From Tragulus kanchil (taxonomy: Eukaryota > Chordata > Mammalia > Artiodactyla > Tragulidae), in NCBI GenBank assembly GCA_022376925.1, contig JAIOJX010000032.1, positions 203,914,939 to 203,978,938 on the forward strand: DNA of 64,000 nt, written 5' to 3'. The notes beneath the pieces are model-generated. The model saw only the letters and a list, made by a program, of their open reading frames with translations, was not told the DNA's origin and did no database searches. The position numbers and the translations under genes are program-made. Below are positions 24,830-37,243 of the stretch, in pieces; position 1 is the first letter of the stretch; each line of letters starts with the position of its first letter.

Positions 24830-25910
24830 ATATGCTGCTGGGGTCCCCACAATCCAGGAAGCTGCACGGCCTCTCTGCTTGGCCCTCACTGGGGCAGAGC
24901 TGCTAGAGGCTAGAAAACAGTCCTAATTGCGCCCTAACTCCTGCACCCATGGGCACTGGCTTCCCTGGGCACCTGGCGCTGCCGGGGTCCATGTGACTTG
25001 AGCAGCTGGGCCAACTCCACGCCTGGTCCTCAGCGGGGCAAACTCAGAGTCTCCAGGGCAGCCTCAGCAACAAACTCCCATGGATGACCCACATGCACAG
25101 GTGGGGATAAGACCACATTGAGCTCCAGGGGCAGAGTGATGAAGGAAGAGAATTGAAAACCTTTCCACCAGCTGTATAAGCTGCAGATTAAATCCACACA
25201 AACAACTAGGTAGCTTCTTTGCCTGTGGAATACATAAAGGGACAATGAGTGTTCCAACACAAGAAAACGCTCTGGGCTCTGGCAGCTGTGGACACTGGAG
25301 CAAGCGCCCGCAGGAGGAGGGCCACATGAGAACATGAACTGTACCCATAGCAGGTTCAGAGACCAGTCCTCCTGAGAGCGGAAAGCCTCATGGGGAGGTG
25401 GAGGGCCTGTGGCTCACAGCGATGGGGGAAAGAACGGTGACGGCTAAGACCTGAGAAAAACGTTTATTATTGTTATTCTTATATTTTGATTCCTTCTGTA
25501 GTTGGTTCTAGATTTTCTTCTTTTTTTTCTCTATTGCTATGGCTATTGCTATTATTACCTCTTTTTAAATTACACTTTTTATTTCTTTTATATATTTCTA
25601 ATTCTACTTTAGCTTTCTGTAGGTTTTTTTTTGTTTGTTCTTTTGTTGACATTTTTCTTTAATATATATAATTTTTAAAGATATTTTAATTCAACTTTGC
25701 TTTTCTATTTTTCTCTCTCTCTCTCTTTTTTTTCACCATGTTTGTTTGTTGTTTTTACTTTATCCCCCAGTTGGTACTCTGCTTTGGTCTTGTGTTCTGC
25801 TTTGTGTTTTAGTTAGTTTTGTTTTTAATTGGTTGATACCATTTTTAGCTTCCTCTGTTTGCCAGGTCACTCACTCTTTTTTTTTCTCCTTTGGTCTGCT
25901 TTGGTTTCAT

Positions 25911-25935
25911 TTGTGTGTGTGTGTGTGTGTGTGTG
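25911..25935. repeat. GT microsatellite
   Basis: About 12 GT units inside the T-rich L1 5' region. Repeated at 27023-27047 by block 8. The cysteine/valine-rich frames here come from this repeat. Confidence 0.85.
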
Positions 25936-26478
25936 TTCCGTTGTTTTTGCTTCTATTTGTTTGATTTTGCTTTTACCATTCGTCTGGGGTTCATTTTAAG
26001 TCTTTTGGGTTTTTGTTTGTTTGTTGTTTGTTTGTTTGTTTTAATCCCCCATATTGCCATAACAAATGGCTTGTGGGATCTTGGTTCCCTGAGCAGAAGT
26101 AAGGCCTGAGCCTCTGGGGTGGGAGTTCTGAGTCTAGGACACTAGACCATAGAGAACTTTTAACCCTAGGGAGTATTAATCAGTGAGAACTCCCATGAAG
26201 GCCTCCACCTGTATCCAAAACCCACTACCACCCAACTGCCTACAGCACCCAGCACAGGACACCTCACAGAGCAACAAGATAAGAACACAAACCCAGTATT
26301 TGCAGACAAGCTTCCCACAGACATCCCAAAACACACCCCTCCACATGGGCCTGCCCAACAGAGGGAAAAACTCACTCCTTCCCACCAGAATGCAGGTACA
26401 TGTCCCTCCTAACACAAAGCCTACACAAGCCACTGGACCAACCTCACCCATGGAGAGCAGAGACAAAAAGCAAGAGGA

Positions 26479-26578
26479 GGGCTTCCCTGGTGGTCCAGCT
26501 GGTGAAGAGTCTGCCATGCAGTGCAAGGGGCACCGGTTTGATCCTTGGCCCAGGAAGATCCCACATGCAGAGCCATTG
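26479..26578 (+). mobile_element. CHR-like SINE, cut at a duplication junction
   Basis: The first 100 bases of the element seen complete at 27590. It ends abruptly at the block 8 junction after agagccattgg. Confidence 0.85.
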
Positions 26579-27589
26579 GTTTATTATTGTTATTCTTATA
26601 TTTTGATTTTCTAGGTTCTAGATTTTCTTCTTTTTTTTCTCTATTGCTATGGCTATTGCTATTATTACCTCTTTTTAAATTACACTTTTTATTTCTTTTA
26701 TATATTTCTAATTCTACTTTAGCTTTCTGTAGGTTTTTTTTTGTTTGTTCTTTTGTTGACATTTTTCTTTAATATATATAATTTTTAAAGATATTTTAAT
26801 TCAACTTTGCTTTTCTATTTTTCTCTCTCTCTCTCTTTTTTTTCACCATGTTTGTTTGTTGTTTTTACTTTATCCCCCAGTTGGTACTCTGCTTTGGTCT
26901 TGTGTTCTGCTTTGTGTTTTAGTTAGTTTTGTTTTTAATTGGTTGATACCATTTTTAGCTTCCTCTGTTTGCCAGGTCACTCACTCTTTTTTTTTTCTCC
27001 TTTGGTCAGCTTTGGTTTCATTTGTGTGTGTGTGTGTGTGTGTGTGTTCCGTTGTTTTTGCTTCTATTTGTTTGATTTTGCTTTTACCATTCGTCTGGGG
27101 TTCATTTTAAGTCTTTTGGGTTTTTGTTTGTTTGTTGTTTGTTTGTTTGTTTTAATCCCCCATATTGCCATAACAAATGGCTTGTGGGATCTTGGTTCCC
27201 TGAGCAGAAGTAAGGCCTGAGCCTCTGGGGTGGGAGTTCTGAGTCTAGGACACTAGACCATAGAGAACTTTTAACCCTAGGGAGTATTAATCAGTGAGAA
27301 CTCCCATGAAGGCCTCCACCTGTATCCAAAACCCACTACCACCCAACTGCCTACAGCACCCAGCACAGGACACCTCACAGAGCAACAAGATAAGAACACA
27401 AACCCAGTATTTGCAGACAAGCTTCCCACAGACATCCCAAAACACACCCCTCCACATGGGCCTGCCCAACAGAGGGAAAAACTCACTCCTTCCCACCAGA
27501 ATGCAGGTACATGTCCCTCCTAACACAAAGCCTACACAAGCCACTGGACCAACCTCACCCATGGAGAGCAGAGACAAAAAGCAAGAGGA

Positions 27590-27862
27590 GGGCTTCCCTG
27601 GTGGTCCAGCTGGTGAAGAGTCTGCCATGCAGTGCAAGGGGCACCGGTTTGATCCTTGGCCCAGGAAGATCCCACATGCTGCAGAGCCATTGGACCAATT
27701 ATGAGCCAGTGCTCTGGAGTGCATGTGCCCCGGGCCAGAACTCTGCAGCAAGAGAGGCCACTGCAACGGGAGGCCCACATAGGCCAGAGAATAAATGTGG
27801 ATGAAAATAAACAAATAAAAAACAAATCAAAAAGGCCAAAATTAAAAAAAAACAAAACAAAA
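27590..27862 (+). mobile_element. CHR-like SINE in L1
   Basis: Head ggcttccctggtggtccagc, body aattatgagccagtgctctg, and end ataaatgtggatgaaaataa plus an A-rich tail. An eight-base repeat, caagagga, flanks it at 27582-27589 and 27863-27870. It is inserted in the L1. Confidence 0.82.
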
Positions 27863-28907
27863 CAAGAGGAACTATGACCCTATAGCCTGAGGAAAGGAGA
27901 TCTCAAACATAGTAAGTCACACAAAATGAAAAGACAGAGAAATATCATGCAGATGAAAGAACAAAGTAAAAACCCACAAGACCAAATAAATGAAAAGGAA
28001 ATAGGCAAACCACCTGAAAAAATTTCAGAATAATGATAGTAAAGATGACCCCAAATGTCGAAAACACAATGGAGAAAATGCAAGAATCATTCAACACATT
28101 TAACAAGGAATTAGAAGAAATAAACAGTAAACAGTGGGGCTTCCCTGGTGGTCCAGTGCATAAGGACACTGCCATGATGTGCAAGGGGTGCTGGTTTGAT
28201 CCCTGGCCTGGGAAGATCCCATGTGCGCTGAGCAGTTGGACCGATGTGTCCAACTACCAAGCTGGAGCTCTGCAGCGCACGCACCCAGAGCCAGTGCTCC
28301 GCACAGAGGCCAATGCGATGGGAGGCCCACACGGGCCAAAGAACAAAGATGGATGAAAATAAACAAATAAAAAACAAATCAAAAAGGCCAAAATTAAAAA
28401 AAAACAAAACAAAACAAGAGGAACTATGACCCTATAGCCTGAGGAAAGGAGATCTCAAACATAGTAAGTCACACAAAATGAAAAGACAGAGAAATATCAT
28501 GCAGATGAAAGAACAAAGTAAAAACCCACAAGACCAAATAAATGAAAAGGAAATAGGCAAACCACCTGAAAAAATTTCAGAATAATGATAGTAAAGATGA
28601 CCCCAAATGTCGAAAACACAATGGAGAAAATGCAAGAATCATTCAACACATTTAACAAGGAATTAGAAGAAATAAACAGTAAACAGTGGGGCTTCCCTGG
28701 TGGTCCAGTGCATAAGGACACTGCCATGATGTGCAAGGGGTGCTGGTTTGATCCCTGGCCTGGGAAGATCCCATGTGCCGCTGAGCAGTTGGACCGATGT
28801 GTCCAACTACCAAGCTGGAGCTCTGCAGCGCACGCACCCAGAGCCAGTGCTCCGCACAGAGGCCACTGCGATGGGAGACCCACACGGGCCAAAGAACAAA
28901 GGTGGAT
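27798..28907. repeat. Direct duplication block 9 (552 bp period, SINE-to-SINE)
   Basis: Bases from 27798 recur from 28350 at a constant offset of 552. The junction at about 28350 lies in the tggatgaaaata sequence shared by the tails of two CHR-like SINEs. The left part of the SINE at 28138 has been joined to the tail of the SINE at 27590. The outcome is that of homologous recombination, or an assembly path switch, between two SINEs about 0.55 kb apart. It differs from the other blocks in both length and breakpoint type. Confidence 0.9.
28137..28410 (+). mobile_element. Chimeric CHR-like SINE
   Basis: The 5' part (to about 28349) matches the SINE at 28689. The 3' tail (caaatcaaaaaggccaaaat) matches the SINE at 27590 rather than the expected gaccaatagaagtggc ending. 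It is the recombinant element at the block 9 junction. Confidence 0.85.
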
Positions 28908-28963
28908 GAAAATAGATAAAGACCAATAGAAGTGGCAGGAAAAAAAAAAAGGAAAAAGAAAAG
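28689..28963 (+). mobile_element. CHR-like SINE with perfect target-site duplication
   Basis: Head gcttccctggtggtccagtg, body gaccgatgtgtccaactacc, and gaccaatagaagtggc plus an A/G-rich tail. Perfect 11 bp repeats agtaaacagtg flank it at 28678-28688 and 28964-28974. It interrupts L1 ORF1-like sequence. Confidence 0.9.
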
Positions 28964-29628
28964 AGTAAACAGTGATGAACGGCACAATTAATGAAGTTAA
29001 AAATACTCTAGAAGGAATCAATAGCAGAATCATTGAGGCAGAAGAACATTTAAGTGAGCTGGAAGACAGACTGGTGGAAATAACTGCTTAAGAGAAGAAT
29101 AAAGAACAAAAGAATGAAAAAACTGAGGGTAGTTTCAGGGACTTTTGGGACAATATAAAGTGTATCAATATTTGAACTATAGGGGCCCAAGAAGAGCAGG
29201 AAAAAAAGGGTCTGAGAACATATTTGAAGAGACTATATTTACAAACTTCCCTAACATGGGAAAGGAAATAATGACGTCCAAGAAGCTCAGAATTCCATAT
29301 AGAATAAACCCAAGAAGAAACATGCCAAGACACATATTAATCAAACTAACAAAAAATAAACAAAAATAAGAAGATTAAAAGCAGCAAGAGAAAAACAACA
29401 AGTAACATACAAAGGAAATTCCATAAGGTCAACAGTTGATCTTTCAGCACAAACTTTGCAGGCCAGAAGGGAATGGCAGGATATATTTAAAATAATCCAA
29501 GAAAGGGAAAAAATCTGCACCTAAGATTATTCTATCCAGTAAGGATCTCATTCAAAATTTATGGGAGAAATCAAAAGCTTTAGAGACATGTAAAAGGTAA
29601 GAGAAATGTGTACCGCCAAGCCAGCTTT

Positions 29629-29841
29629 GGGCTTCCCAGGTAGCTCAGTGGTAAAAAAGAAAATGTCTGCCAATATAGGAGACTCAGGTTTGATACCTGG
29701 GTTGGCATGATTCCCTGTAGAAGGAAATGGCAACCCACTCCAGTATAATTGTCTGGGAAATCCCATGGACAGAGGAATCTGGCAGGCTACAGCTCATGGT
29801 GCCACAAGGAGTCAAACATGACTTAGCAACTAAACAGTAAA
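29629..29841 (+). mobile_element. Bov-tA SINE in L1
   Basis: Head gcttcccaggtagctcagtg, body gaaatggcaacccactccag, and end caaacatgacttagcaacta. Eight-base repeats ccagcttt flank it at 29621-29628 and 29842-29849. Confidence 0.85.
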
Positions 29842-30882
29842 CCAGCTTTACAGCAAATGCTAATGGAACTTCTATAGGCAGGAAACGTAAGAGAAGGAAA
29901 ATGCTTCCAAAAATACCCCCAAACACTTAAGAAAATACCACTAGGAACATATATATTAATAATTACTTTATTGTAAATGGATGAAATACTCCAGCCTAAA
30001 TACACAGACTGGTTGAATGGATACGAAAGCAAGATCCACAAATATGCTGTCTACAAAAGACCCACTTCAGACTTAGAGATACATACAGACTGAAAGTGAG
30101 AGGATAGAAGCAGATATTCCATGCAAATGGAAATCAAAAGGAAGCCAGAGTAGCAACTCTCATGTCAAACAAAATAGGCTTTAAAATAAAGAATATTGCA
30201 AGAGATAAGGAAGGACATTACAAAATGATCGAGAGATCAGTAATTCAAAAAGGCATAACAACTGTAAATATTTATGCATCCAACATAGGAGCACCTCATT
30301 ACATAAGGCAGACACTGAGATATAAGAGGAAAAATTGACAGTAATACAATAAAAGTAGGGATAGATCATCCAACAGAAAAGTAATAAGGAAACACAAGCC
30401 TTATATGATACATTAGACCAGATGTACCTCATGGATATCTTCAGGACATTCCTTCCAAATGCTGAAGAAGACACTTAATTCTCAAGTGCACATGGAACAT
30501 TCTCCAGGATAGATCAAATATTGGGTCACAAATCAAGTCTCCATAAATTTAAGAAAATTGAAATTGTATCAAGCACCCTTTCTGACCACAGCACTGAGAC
30601 TAAATATAAATTACAGAAAGAGAAAAAAAAAAAACCCTGACAAACACACAGAGATTAAACAATATACTTCTAAATAAACCAATGGGTTCCTGAAGAAATC
30701 AGAGGAAATTTTAAAAAATACCTAGAAACAAATGACAATGGAAACATGACTACCCAAAACCCATCAGATGCAGCAAAAACAGCTCTAAGAGGGAAATTTA
30801 TAGCAATACAATCCTACCTCAAGAAACAAGAAAAACAACAAACAGACAACCTAATCTTATATCTAAAGCAACTGGAAAAACA

Positions 30883-30909
30883 ACAACAACAACAACAACA
30901 ACAACAAAC
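30883..30909 (+). repeat. CAA trinucleotide repeat in L1 ORF2 relic
   Basis: About nine CAA units that would encode a short glutamine run in the 30746-30970 frame. It is a replication-slippage expansion inside a dead L1, not a polyglutamine gene. Confidence 0.8.
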
Positions 30910-31829
30910 TAGTAGAAGCAAAGAAATTATAAATATCAGAGCAGAAATATATGAAAAATATACGAAGTAAACAATAGAAAAGATCAATAAAACTAAAAGC
31001 TGGTTCTTTGAGAAGATAAAGTTGGTAAACCATTAGCCAGACTCAATGAGAACAAAAGGGAGGAGACTCAAATCAACAAAATTAAAAATGATAAATGGAA
31101 AGGTTACAACAGACAAAAAAAGAAATACAAAAGATCCTGAGAGATTTCTATGAGCAATTACATGCCAATAAAATGGACAACCTGGAAAAAATGGGCAAAT
31201 TCTTATAAAAATTCAAGCTTCCAAGACTGAACCAGGAAAAAATAGAAATTATGAACAGATCAATCACAAGCACTGACATTTAAGCTGTGATCAAAAATCT
31301 CCCAATAAACAAAAGCTCAGGGTCAGATGGCTTCACAGGGGAATTCTATCAAATGTTTAGAGAAGAGCTAATGCCTATCCTTCTCAAACTTTCCCAAAAA
31401 ATTGCAGATGGAGGAACACGCAAACTCATTCTATGAGGCTAGCATCATCCAGACACTAAAACCTGACAAAGACATCACAAAATAAGAAAATTACAGGACA
31501 AGACCCTGATGAACACAGATGCAAAAATACTAAACAAAACTTTAGCAAACAGAATCCAACAACACATTAAATAGATCATACACCGATGATCAAGTAGGGG
31601 TTTATCCCAGGAATGAAACCAATGTGATACACCATACTAACAATCTAAAAGATAAAAATCATATGATAATCTCAATAAATGCAAAAAAAGCTTGTGACAA
31701 AACTCAACACCAATTCATGACTGAAATTCTTCAGAAAATTGGCATAGAATGAACCTACCTCAACATAACAAAGTCCATATGTAACAAATCCACAGTAAAC
31801 ATTATTCTTAATGTTGAAAAACTGAATGC

Positions 31830-34002
31830 ATATTCTCTAAGATCAGGAACAAGATAGGGTGCAAACTCTTGCCACTATTATTCAACTATTATTTTGGAAG
31901 TCCTAGTCATGGCAATCACAGAAGAAAAAGAAATAAAATAAATCCAGATCAGAAAAGACATAAAATTCACTGTTTGCAGACAGATACTATGTGTAGAAAG
32001 ATACTAAATATACTGTCATAAAATTAGTACAGTTTAGTAAAGTTGCAGGATATAAAATCAATATACAGAAATCTCTTGTAGTCCTATACACTAACAACAA
32101 AAAATCAGGAAGAGAAATTAAGTGAACAATCCCATTCACCATTGCAACAAAAAGAATAAAATGTCTAGGAATAAACTACCTAAGGAAACAAAAGACCTGT
32201 ATACAGAAAACTGTAAGACACTCATGAAAGAAACCAAAGATGATATAAACAGATGGAGAGATGTATCAGGTTCTTGGAGTCAAAGAATCAATATTGTGTA
32301 AATTATTCTACTACCCAAAGCAATCTACAGATTCAGTGAAAAAAATCTCTATCAAGTCACCAATGACATTTTTCACAGAACTTGAACAAAAAATTCCACA
32401 ATTTATATGGAAACACAAAAGACCCCTAATAGCCAAATCAATCTGGAGAAAGAAACATGGAGCTGGAGCAGTCAATTGTCCTGACTTTCGACTACAGTCA
32501 AAGCTACAGTCATCAAGACAGTATGGTACTGGCAAAGAAGCAGAAATACAGACCAATGGAGAAGGGACAGTCTCTTCAATAAATGGTGCTGGGAAAACTG
32601 GACAGCTAAGTGTGAAAGAATAAAACCAGAACACTTCCTATCACCACACACAAAATAAACTCAAAATGGATTAAAGACCTAAGTGTCTAAGACCAGAAAC
32701 TATAAAACTTAGAGGAAAACATAGGCAGAACACACTTAGACATCAATTGCAGCAATAACCCACCTCTAAGAGTAATGGAAATGTAAACAAATGAGACCTA
32801 ATTTGACTTAATAGCTTTTGCACAGCAAAGGAAACTGAAAAAACAGATGAATAGACAACCTTCGGAATGGGAGAAAATAATTGATGAAATCAGGATTACT
32901 CCAAGCAAAAAAAAAAGTTTTCAGGAAAAACCAATGTCATAGGGTGCAATATTCTCTAAGATCAGGAACAAGATAGGGTGCAAACTCTTGCCACTATTAT
33001 TCAACTATTATTTTGGAAGTCCTAGTCATGGCAATCACAGAAGAAAAAGAAATAAAATAAATCCAGATCAGAAAAGACATAAAATTCACTGTTTGCAGAC
33101 AGATACTATGTGTAGAAAGATACTAAATATACTGTCATAAAATTAGTACAGTTTAGTAAAGTTGCAGGATATAAAATCAATATACAGAAATCTCTTGTAG
33201 TCCTATACACTAACAACAAAAAATCAGGAAGAGAAATTAAGTGAACAATCCCATTCACCATTGCAACAAAAAGAATAAAATGTCTAGGAATAAACTACCT
33301 AAGGAAACAAAAGACCTGTATACAGAAAACTGTAAGACACTCATGAAAGAAACCAAAGATGATATAAACAGATGGAGAGATGTATCAGGTTCTTGGAGTC
33401 AAAGAATCAATATTGTGTAAATTATTCTACTACCCAAAGCAATCTACAGATTCAGTGAAAAAAATCTCTATCAAGTCACCAATGACATTTTTCACAGAAC
33501 TTGAACAAAAAATTCCACAATTTATATGGAAACACAAAAGACCCCTAATAGCCAAATCAATCTGGAGAAAGAAACATGGAGCTGGAGCAGTCAATTGTCC
33601 TGACTTTCGACTACAGTCAAAGCTACAGTCATCAAGACAGTATGGTACTGGCAAAGAAGCAGAAATACAGACCAATGGAGAAGGGACAGTCTCTTCAATA
33701 AATGGTGCTGGGAAAACTGGACAGCTAAGTGTGAAAGAATAAAACCAGAACACTTCCTATCACCACACACAAAATAAACTCAAAATGGATTAAAGACCTA
33801 AGTGTCTAAGACCAGAAACTATAAAACTTAGAGGAAAACATAGGCAGAACACACTTAGACATCAATTGCAGCAATAACCCACCTCTAAGAGTAATGGAAA
33901 TGTAAACAAATGAGACCTAATTTGACTTAATAGCTTTTGCACAGCAAAGGAAACTGAAAAAACAGATGAATAGACAACCTTCGGAATGGGAGAAAATAAT
34001 TG
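31830..34002. repeat. Direct duplication block 10 (period 1119 bp)
   Basis: Copy 1 is 31830-32883 and copy 2 is 32949-34002, inside the L1 ORF2 region. The first part of the 65 bp spacer reads like a damaged version of the sequence after copy 2, both sharing ggattactc. The 120-residue L1 ORF2 frame at 32261 is repeated unchanged at 33380. Confidence 0.93.
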
Positions 34003-34397
34003 TAAATGAAGCAACTGACGAAGGATTACTCTCCAAAATACTTATGAGCAGCTCATACAGCTCAATATTAGAAAAACAATCCAAACGAAAAATGGGCAGA
34101 AGACCTAAACAGACATTTCTCCAAAGAAGACATACAGATGGCTAAGAAACACATGAAAAAATGCTCAACACTGCTCATTATAGAGAAATGCAAATGAAAA
34201 CTAAAATGAGGGCTCACCTCACACTGGTGAATGACCATTATCAAAAAATGTACAAACAATAAATGTTGGAGAGGATGTTGCATAGTTTCGTGGGAATTAA
34301 AACTGATATAGCCACCCTGGAGGATAGTAAGGAGACTTCTTATAAAACTATGAATAAAACTGCCTTATGACCCAGCAATCCCTGGTCTTATATCCTC

Positions 34398-34602
34398 TGT
34401 GTGTGTGCTCAGTTACATACGATTCTTTGCGACCCCATGGAATGCATCCTGCCAGGCTCCTCCATCCATGAAATTTTTCAGGCAAGGATACTGGAGTGGG
34501 TTGATACTTCCTACCCTAGGGGATATTCTCAACCCAGGGATCAAACCCACGTATATTCCATTGGCAGGAGGATTATTTACCATACCATCACCTAGGAAGC
34601 CT
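34398..34602 (-). mobile_element. Bov-tA SINE in L1 3' region
   Basis: Minus-strand element: gtgctcagttacatacgatt, then ggatactggagtgggttgat, then the complement of the head ending cacctaggaagcc. It sits in the ORF2-to-3'UTR region of the L1. Confidence 0.85.
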
Positions 34603-34608
34603 ATATAC

Positions 34609-36713
34609 ACTGAGAAATCTGTAATTCAAAAAGACACATGTACATAAATGTTCACTGCTACTATTTACCATAGCGAGGACATGGAAGCAACTTAGATGTC
34701 CACGACAGATGAATGGATAAAGAAGTTGTGGTACATATACACAATGCAATATCACTCAGCCCTAAAAAGGAACAAATTTGAGTCAGGTCTAGTGAGGTGG
34801 ATGAGCCTAGAGCCTGTCATATGGAGTGAAGTAAGTCAGAGAAAAACAAATACTGTATATTAATGCATATATATGGAATCTAGAAAAATGGTACTGATGA
34901 ACCTATCTGCAGGGCAGGAATACAGATGAGACACAGAGAATGGACTTGTGGAGACAGTGGGGAAGGGAGGATGGGATGGACTGAGAGACAACATTGAAAC
35001 ATATGTAAAACAGATAACCAGTGGGAAGCTATGACCCAGGGAACTCAACCTAGTGCTCTGCGACAGCCTAGAAAGGTGAGATGGGGTGAGAAGTGGGAGG
35101 GAGGTCCAAGAGGGAAAGGACATATGTATACTTATGGTTGATTCACATGGTTGTACGGCAGAAACCAACACAACACTGTAAAGCAATTATCCTCCAATTA
35201 AAAGAAAGAAACAGTAAAAATTGTGCTCTTTCACCTGGAAGTGAACTTACAGAACTGTACCAGAAATTTCCTTTTCATTTGATTTGCCCACCTACATTCA
35301 AGCATCAGAGGATTAGGACACGTGGGGAAAGGCATCTGTCTTCCTGGTGTCTGTGCAGGGAACTCAACGTGGGAATGACTTGTGTAGGACAGGCTGCCCC
35401 TGTGTGACCTCTACGCTGCCTCCCTGCCCCTTACATACCTGCTTCCAGGAAGGGTACAGTGGCTCTCAGGAGCTTGGGGGTCTGACTGTATCGACCAGGT
35501 TGGACCATTAGCACTGACGAGGGGCCGAAGTATGGGAGGAGTTGAAGCACTGCTGTTTACGCCGCCACTTGCCAAATTCAGGCCTTTTGTTAAAAACCTA
35601 AAAAAATGAAGTTTAGGAAGGGGAAACACTGAGGGTTATAGGAGCAGAAGCGTCAGTATAAACTGACAGTTCCTAAATTTGGTTTCACTTTTGGCTACTG
35701 AGAAATCTGTAATTCAAAAAGACACATGTACATAAATGTTCACTGCTACTATTTACCATAGCGAGGACATGGAAGCAACTTAGATGTCCACGACAGATGA
35801 ATGGATAAAGAAGCTGTGGTACATATACACAATGCAATATCACTCAGCCCTAAAAAGGAACAAATTTGAGTCAGGTCTAGTGAGGTGGATGAGCCTAGAG
35901 CCTGTCATATGGAGTGAAGTAAGTCAGAGAAAAACAAATACTGTATATTAATGCATATATATGGAATCTAGAAAAATGGTACTGATGAACCTATCTGCAG
36001 GGCAGGAATACAGATGAGACACAGAGAATGGACTTGTGGAGACAGTGGGGAAGGGAGGATGGGATGGACTGAGAGACAACATTGAAACATATGTAAAACA
36101 GATAACCAGTGGGAAGCTATGACCCAGGGAACTCAACCTAGTGCTCTGCGACAGCCTAGAAAGGTGAGATGGGGTGAGAAGTGGGAGGGAGGTCCAAGAG
36201 GGAAAGGACATATGTATACTTATGGTTGATTCACATGGTTGTACGGCAGAAACCAACACAACACTGTAAAGCAATTATCCTCCAATTAAAAGAAAGAAAC
36301 AGTAAAAATTGTGCTCTTTCACCTGGAAGTGAACTTACAGAACTGTACCAGAAATTTCCTTTTCATTTGATTTGCCCACCTACATTCAAGCATCAGAGGA
36401 TTAGGACACGTGGGGAAAGGCATCTGTCTTCCTGGTGTCTGTGCAGGGAACTCAACGTGGGAATGACTTGTGTAGGACAGGCTGCCCCTGTGTGACCTCT
36501 ACGCTGCCTCCCTGCCCCTTACATACCTGCTTCCAGGAAGGGTACAGTGGCTCTCAGGAGCTTGGGGGTCTGACTGTATCGACCAGGTTGGACCATTAGC
36601 ACTGACGAGGGGCCGAAGTATGGGAGGAGTTGAAGCACTGCTGTTTACGCCGCCACTTGCCAAATTCAGGCTTGTTACCTAGAAATGAAGTGAGGGAAGT
36701 ACACTGAGTTATA
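34609..36713. repeat. Direct duplication block 11 (period 1088 bp)
   Basis: Copy 1 runs from 34609 to about 35583 cleanly, then as a divergent version to about 35642. Copy 2 runs from 35697 to about 36671, then to about 36713. The final 50 bases differ by many one- and two-base length changes: gaaatgaagtgagggaag in copy 2 corresponds to a longer form in copy 1. One C/T difference lies at 34727/35815. It covers the L1 3' end and adjoining unique sequence. Confidence 0.9.
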
Positions 36714-37233
36714 GAAAAGCATCATTAAAAACATATGGAGGAAAGCATGATCAGTCCAAGCAATGCTGACTCATCTGAGCTGAGATCGTGGTTGTGACAA
36801 AGGCATTCATGAAAGGCTGGCTTCCGTGCACATCCAGGAGCAGAGGTGAGGGTGCCAAGCGTCAGTATAAACTGACAGGCATTTACTCCACTCCTACTAT
36901 GTGCAAAGCACCATACTATTCAAGCTTCAGTAAAATACAAAGATTATACAAAATATTTTACAAAGCATTTCCTGAGTATTTACTCTGGGTCACGCAAAGT
37001 TCTAAGAATCAGGCATGCTCCTTAGCCTTTCTGACCCTTGTGTCCTCATATGAAAGTTCTAAATGCTCTATAAATTTTAGTTATAAATAATAATAAAAAC
37101 TCATTGACTTAGATAAAAGGTGCACAGGCAATAGAAAAATGGACATTGACATCAATAAACAATTTACAAAAATGGAATATAATTAGCCAGTTAAAAAAAT
37201 GACTCAGTTCCACTGTCAAAGTAATGTAAATTA
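36714..37233. other. Unassigned sequence with a MIR-like stretch
   Basis: A MIR-like stretch with ggcatttactccactcctac and tgtgcaaagcacc lies at about 36878-37020. The remainder is anonymous. Confidence 0.45.
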
Positions 37234-37243
37234 CAAGATAACA

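Larger units (their letters stand above)
25462..27693. repeat. Direct duplication block 8 (period about 1.11 kb)
   Basis: Copy 1 is 25462-26578 and copy 2 is 26579-27693. Copy 2 starts with lost bases (gattttctaggttc where copy 1 has gattccttctgtagttggttc). Copy 1 ends inside a SINE with ctg missing. The interior is nearly identical, including a GT run at 25911-25935 and 27023-27047. It lies in the L1 5' region. Confidence 0.92.
24830..36308 (+). mobile_element. Near-full-length but dead L1 LINE, inflated by duplications and SINE insertions
   Basis: In order on the plus strand I see: a GC-rich stretch (24830-25440) and a T-rich stretch (25450-26040) resembling a bovine-type L1 5' region; ORF1-like sequence at about 27870-29600; ORF2-like sequence at about 29850-34300; and a 3' UTR ending gcaattatcctccaattaaa at about 35210. 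Several ORF2 pieces are readable. One is the 30746-30970 frame, with a CAA-repeat expansion. Another is 32261-32623, with FFTELEQKIPQFIWKHKRP, a typical L1 ORF2 C-terminal segment. Frames are broken many times, so it is inactive. Four duplications (blocks 8-11) and SINEs at about 27590, 28689, 29629 and 34398 account for the excess length. Removing them leaves roughly 7 kb. The far 5' boundary is uncertain and no target-site duplication was found. Confidence 0.7.

Noticed and set aside
25746..26109. Cysteine/valine-rich membrane-like frames
   Set aside because: Produced by the GT microsatellite and T-rich L1 5' region.
28497..29033. 178-residue minus-strand frame, and the similar 175-residue one at 27287-27814
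   Set aside because: Antisense to L1 and CHR-like SINE sequence; hydrophobic content comes from A-rich sense strand read in reverse.
30746..30970. Polyglutamine-containing small protein
   Set aside because: L1 ORF2 remnant with CAA slippage expansion.
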